This document shows, in pieces, positions 61,741-64,000 of a stretch of DNA of 64,000 nt. The position numbers and the translations under genes were made by a program. The notes under the pieces are model-generated. The model had not been told where the DNA came from. It ran no database searches and saw only the letters and a list, made by a program, of their open reading frames with translations. Location of the stretch: assembly GCA_022844345.1 (NCBI GenBank), contig JALHLU010000006.1, forward strand, positions 62,001-126,000. Reading direction: 5' to 3'. The stretch comes from Hyphomonadaceae bacterium. Lineage in GTDB: Bacteria > Pseudomonadota > Alphaproteobacteria > Caulobacterales > Hyphomonadaceae. Every line of letters begins with the position of its first letter. Position 1 is the first letter of the stretch.

Positions 61741-62059
61741 GGATGGGTCGTCGGTGATTTTCTGATCTTCCCGTTACCGCGCATTTCGCGGTGAATCTGA
61801 GCTATGCGCTTCATCGCCCCGTGCGTCGATCCCCAACGGTAGGGCCGCAGATCGGCGTCCCGCCGTCGTCTTGGCACAATAGATCGAAAGGGGTTGCGAA
61901 TGCCGCTTTCGAGGCGAATTTCAGTCGTTGCCACGTTGGATTGCGAAAGGCGGATTCAGGCTTCTGCTGCGATCCCGAATTGGGCGCCGTCGCGACTGCC
62001 CAGCTTGACGCTCTCTCGCGGCTCCCCTACCCCGCGAGCCAGAGCAGAGGAGCGTCTCC
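61741..62059. other. Gap between hybrid kinase and fabI
   Basis: 319 bp with divergent promoters expected. It is less GC-rich than the fab genes and contains overlapping short frames in both directions that look like non-coding or decayed sequence rather than genes. The fabI ribosome-binding site, AGAGGAG, is at its right end. Confidence 0.55.
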
Positions 62060-62887
62060 ATGTCCAAATGGTCCTTTCCCCAAGGCGACCTGATGAAGGG
62101 CAAGCGCGGCCTCGTGATGGGCGTCGCCAACGACAGCTCCATCGCGTGGGGCATCGCGCAGCAGCTGGCGGCGCAGGGGGCGGAGATCGCCTTCACCTAT
62201 CAGGGCGAGAACCTCGAGCGCCGGGTGCGGCCGCTGGTTGAATCCATCGGCATGGACACGATGATCCCGGCCGACGTGACCGACGACGCCAGCATGGATG
62301 CAGCCTTCGCGCAGGTGAAGGAGAAGTGGGGCAAGATCGATTTCCTCGTCCACTCCATCGCATTTGCCGGCAAGGAAGAGCTGCAGGGCTCGATGGTCGC
62401 CAACACGACGCGCGAAGGTTTCCGCCGCGCCATGGACATCTCGGTCTATTCATTCATCGACTGCGCACGCCGCGCGTCCGAGATCATGCCGGATGGCGGC
62501 GCGATCATCTGCATGACCTATCTCGGCGCCGAGCGCACGGTGCCGTCCTACAACGTCATGGGCGTCGCCAAGGCGGCGCTTGAAGCTTCAACCCGCTATG
62601 CCGCGCGCGACCTGGGCGTGAAGGGGATCCGCGTGAACGCGATCTCGGCCGGGGCCATGCGCACGCTGTCGCTGGCCGGCATTCGGGGCGGCAAGGGCCT
62701 GATGAGCACCGGCCGCGACTGGTCGTTGCTGAAGGAAGATACGTCGATGGAAGGTGTGGCGGGCTGTGCGCTCTATCTGCTGTCGCCCATCGGCCGCTCG
62801 ATCACGGGCGAAGTGGTGCATGTGGACGCAGGCTTCCACATCGTGGGCGTGCCGGACATCTCGGAACCCGGCGGCGGAGCCGCCTAG
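62060..62887 (+). CDS. fabI: Enoyl-ACP reductase (NADH), FabI type
   Basis: Reduces trans-2-enoyl-ACP in the last step of each fatty-acid elongation cycle. The 275 residues start KGKRGLVMGVANDSSIAWGIA (cofactor loop), have LVHSIAFAGKEELQG, and the active site Tyr-x6-Lys arrangement in SYNVMGVAKAALEAS. The 3' region ends in a flexible Gly/Ala tail. It is the target type of triclosan and isoniazid-like inhibitors. Confidence 0.96.
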   Translation: MSKWSFPQGDLMKGKRGLVMGVANDSSIAWGIAQQLAAQGAEIAFTYQGENLERRVRPLVESIGMDTMIPADVTDDASMDAAFAQVKEKWGKIDFLVHSIAFAGKEELQGSMVANTTREGFRRAMDISVYSFIDCARRASEIMPDGGAIICMTYLGAERTVPSYNVMGVAKAALEASTRYAARDLGVKGIRVNAISAGAMRTLSLAGIRGGKGLMSTGRDWSLLKEDTSMEGVAGCALYLLSPIGRSITGEVVHVDAGFHIVGVPDISEPGGGAA

Positions 62888-62911
62888 CCGGGCATCCGAC
62901 GGAGCCGCGAC

Positions 62912-63151
62912 CTAGCGTTCCGCGGCGATGTCGTACGAGGCCAGCGTCCCCTGCTGCGCCGTCGTCATGGCCTGGTTGGCGGCCTTCATGACCCAGCCAT
63001 CCGGCGAAGTCAGGATCGCCATCGCGCCATAGGCCATGCCGATCATCATCGCAGCGCCCATGAACACCACGGCCGCGCCGCGAACGGCATCCGGCACGCG
63101 CTTCCGGCTCGCTGCTTCGTGTTCTGCGCCTGTTTGCAAGCTCGCATCCAT
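62912..63151 (-). CDS. Small membrane protein, unknown
   Basis: 79 residues with one hydrophobic helix (RGAAVVFMGAAMMIGMAYGAMAIL, about 24-47) flanked by hydrophilic ends. The N-terminus is charged (EHEAASRKRVPD). No signal cleavage site, no recognised family. It is convergent with fabI, 24 bp away. Confidence 0.6.
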   Translation of the reverse strand: MDASLQTGAEHEAASRKRVPDAVRGAAVVFMGAAMMIGMAYGAMAILTSPDGWVMKAANQAMTTAQQGTLASYDIAAER

Positions 63152-63361
63152 ATACCCGTCTCCACTCCTGTCGGCGCGGCTGAGGATACCGGTAGGTCCG
63201 GTCAGCGCGCATCTCGATTGCAGGGCACGCGCCCTGACGTGGGGAAGACTGCTCGGGGGGAGGATGGGGCCATTTGGCGTTTACGCCTTCAGGCTCTTGG
63301 ACTGAAATCTAACTCACGGTTTCGCGAGCGGCAACGGATCAGAGGCTCAAAAAAGCGGGTA

Positions 63362-63583
63362 CTATTGGGTTTCCGCAGGTGGCGGCGGGGCGGGCGCCGC
63401 AGCATCCCCTGCGGCAGCCGGAGCTTCGGCCGCCCGGCCGTCGGCTGTAACTGGCTTCGCCGCGAAGGCCAGCATGATCATGTAACCGACCACGAGCAGC
63501 GCCAAGCTGATCACAAGCACCCACACCATGCCTTTAACATTCCGGCCCTGACGGGCTTCGTTGGTGGAAAGTTGTTCGGCCAT
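63362..63583 (-). CDS. Small single-pass membrane protein, unknown
   Basis: 73 residues: a short cytoplasmic N-terminus with NEARQGRNVKG, one helix (MVWVLVISLALLVVGYMIML, about 19-38), then an Ala/Pro-rich tail (AAPAPPPPAE) probably in the periplasm. The ribosome-binding site GGAGCAG is in place. No family is recognised. Confidence 0.65.
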   Translation of the reverse strand: MAEQLSTNEARQGRNVKGMVWVLVISLALLVVGYMIMLAFAAKPVTADGRAAEAPAAAGDAAAPAPPPPAETQ

Positions 63584-63659
63584 GGGCTGCTCCTACCCTA
63601 GGGAAACTCGCGGTCGCACGCGGGGTTCCGGCCGGGCGGCGCCGCTCGGGCAGCGGGAG

Positions 63660-64000
63660 TCAGCCGGATGGCGCGATACCCAGCTTGCGCAGCTGGACCC
63701 AGACCGGCGCCACCAACCGGTCCACCGAATCCGCGTCCGATGCAGCATGGCGATCGGGAGGAGCTGCTTCGCAGGCCACGACGATGTCGCAGATATAGCG
63801 GGCCGGATCGATGTAGCGCGCCTGCGCCGGGCGCACGAAGCGCAGGTATTGCTGGATCACGCTCTCGGCGCTGCGGCCACGCTCTGCTTCATCGCGGCGG
63901 ATGCGGCGGATCAGGCGCAGGTCGGCCGGCGCATCCACGAACACGGTGAGATCGAACAGTTTCGCGAATGTCGGGTCCGAAAGCACGTGGATGCCCTCGA
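63660..64000 (-). CDS. Uridine kinase-like P-loop protein, C-terminal part (window edge)
   Basis: About 113 residues of the C-terminal half, cut by the right end of the window. EGIHVLSDP (the strand after the Walker region), FVDAPADLRLIRRIRRDEAERGRSAESVIQQY and VRPAQARYIDPAR match the lid and substrate region of the uridine kinase/phosphoribulokinase family. These enzymes phosphorylate uridine or cytidine with ATP or GTP. The P-loop itself lies outside the window. Confidence 0.85.
   Translation of the reverse strand, partial: EGIHVLSDPTFAKLFDLTVFVDAPADLRLIRRIRRDEAERGRSAESVIQQYLRFVRPAQARYIDPARYICDIVVACEAAPPDRHAASDADSVDRLVAPVWVQLRKLGIAPSG

Noticed and set aside
61791-62241. Overlapping plus-strand frames of 100-115 codons running into fabI
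   Set aside because: They run out of phase into fabI, have no domain and no good ribosome-binding site. I list the stretch only as an odd gap.

Overview
The window is a 64 kb piece of a GC-rich alphaproteobacterial chromosome. It most resembles Caulobacterales, probably Hyphomonadaceae, though I cannot name a species from sequence alone. Pointers are a RegB/RegA/Sco set, an ECF sigma factor paired with a ChrR-type cupin anti-sigma factor, mmcB behind a GTTC-N7-GTTC LexA box, a lipoprotein of the CC0125/CC1285 family first seen in Caulobacter, the fabA/fabB/fabI neighbourhood and dense GTGA/ATGA gene overlaps. There is no rRNA, phage, integrase, IS element or CRISPR array. Most of the window is ordinary core chromosome with small accessory pockets.

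Layout. 1-7.2 kb (minus strand): rsmB, a lipoprotein, rpe, heparinase-like, a CapD/WbpM-like sugar-nucleotide dehydratase and the 5' part of purH. 7.3-10.6 kb (minus): ECF sigma/ChrR, then mmcB and an unknown protein with a perfect QLDLF clamp-binding motif, behind a LexA box, then an FkbM methyltransferase. 10.7-17.5 kb: a metallopeptidase, a sirtuin, a tiny membrane protein, and a four-gene plus-strand group of exported proteins (S8 protease lipoprotein, membrane-anchored I9-like domain, lipoprotein, M23 lipoprotein). 17.5-27.6 kb: gpmA, a short RibD-like deaminase, a cold-shock protein, ygfZ-tag, small lipoproteins, a LysE exporter, a flavin monooxygenase, tRNA-Gly(GCC), a prolyl-tRNA editing protein and CnoX. 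27.57-28.24 kb: a DUF559 endonuclease gene flanked by two 133-bp direct repeats.

28.3-38.1 kb: a split TPP-dependent decarboxylase, MAPEG, an overlapping trio (LON substrate-binding, Trm112, DUF971), TetR, carbonic anhydrase, a Kelch protein, rlmN and an IalB-like protein. 38.2-41.1 kb: regA, regB and a divergent Sco/SenC gene. 41-49.2 kb: glycosyltransferase, aldehyde dehydrogenase, GFA, Gre factor, coaBC, Dabb and dut. 49.6-57.8 kb: Pif1/RecD-like helicase, MoeB/ThiF, GH1 glucosidase, MBL hydrolase, two SH3 proteins and a 2-hydroxyacid dehydrogenase. 57.9-62.9 kb: fabA, fabB and fabI, interrupted by an oppositely oriented CHASE3 hybrid histidine kinase. The window ends in two tiny membrane proteins and a partial uridine-kinase-like gene.

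The most promising unexplained signals are the putative SOS operon with the clamp-motif protein, the repeat-flanked DUF559 unit and the exported protease group with its free-standing propeptide-like partner. At least a dozen proteins carry lipoprotein signal peptides. Gene starts were often moved from the longest reading frame to the first start with a Shine-Dalgarno sequence or a stop/start overlap.
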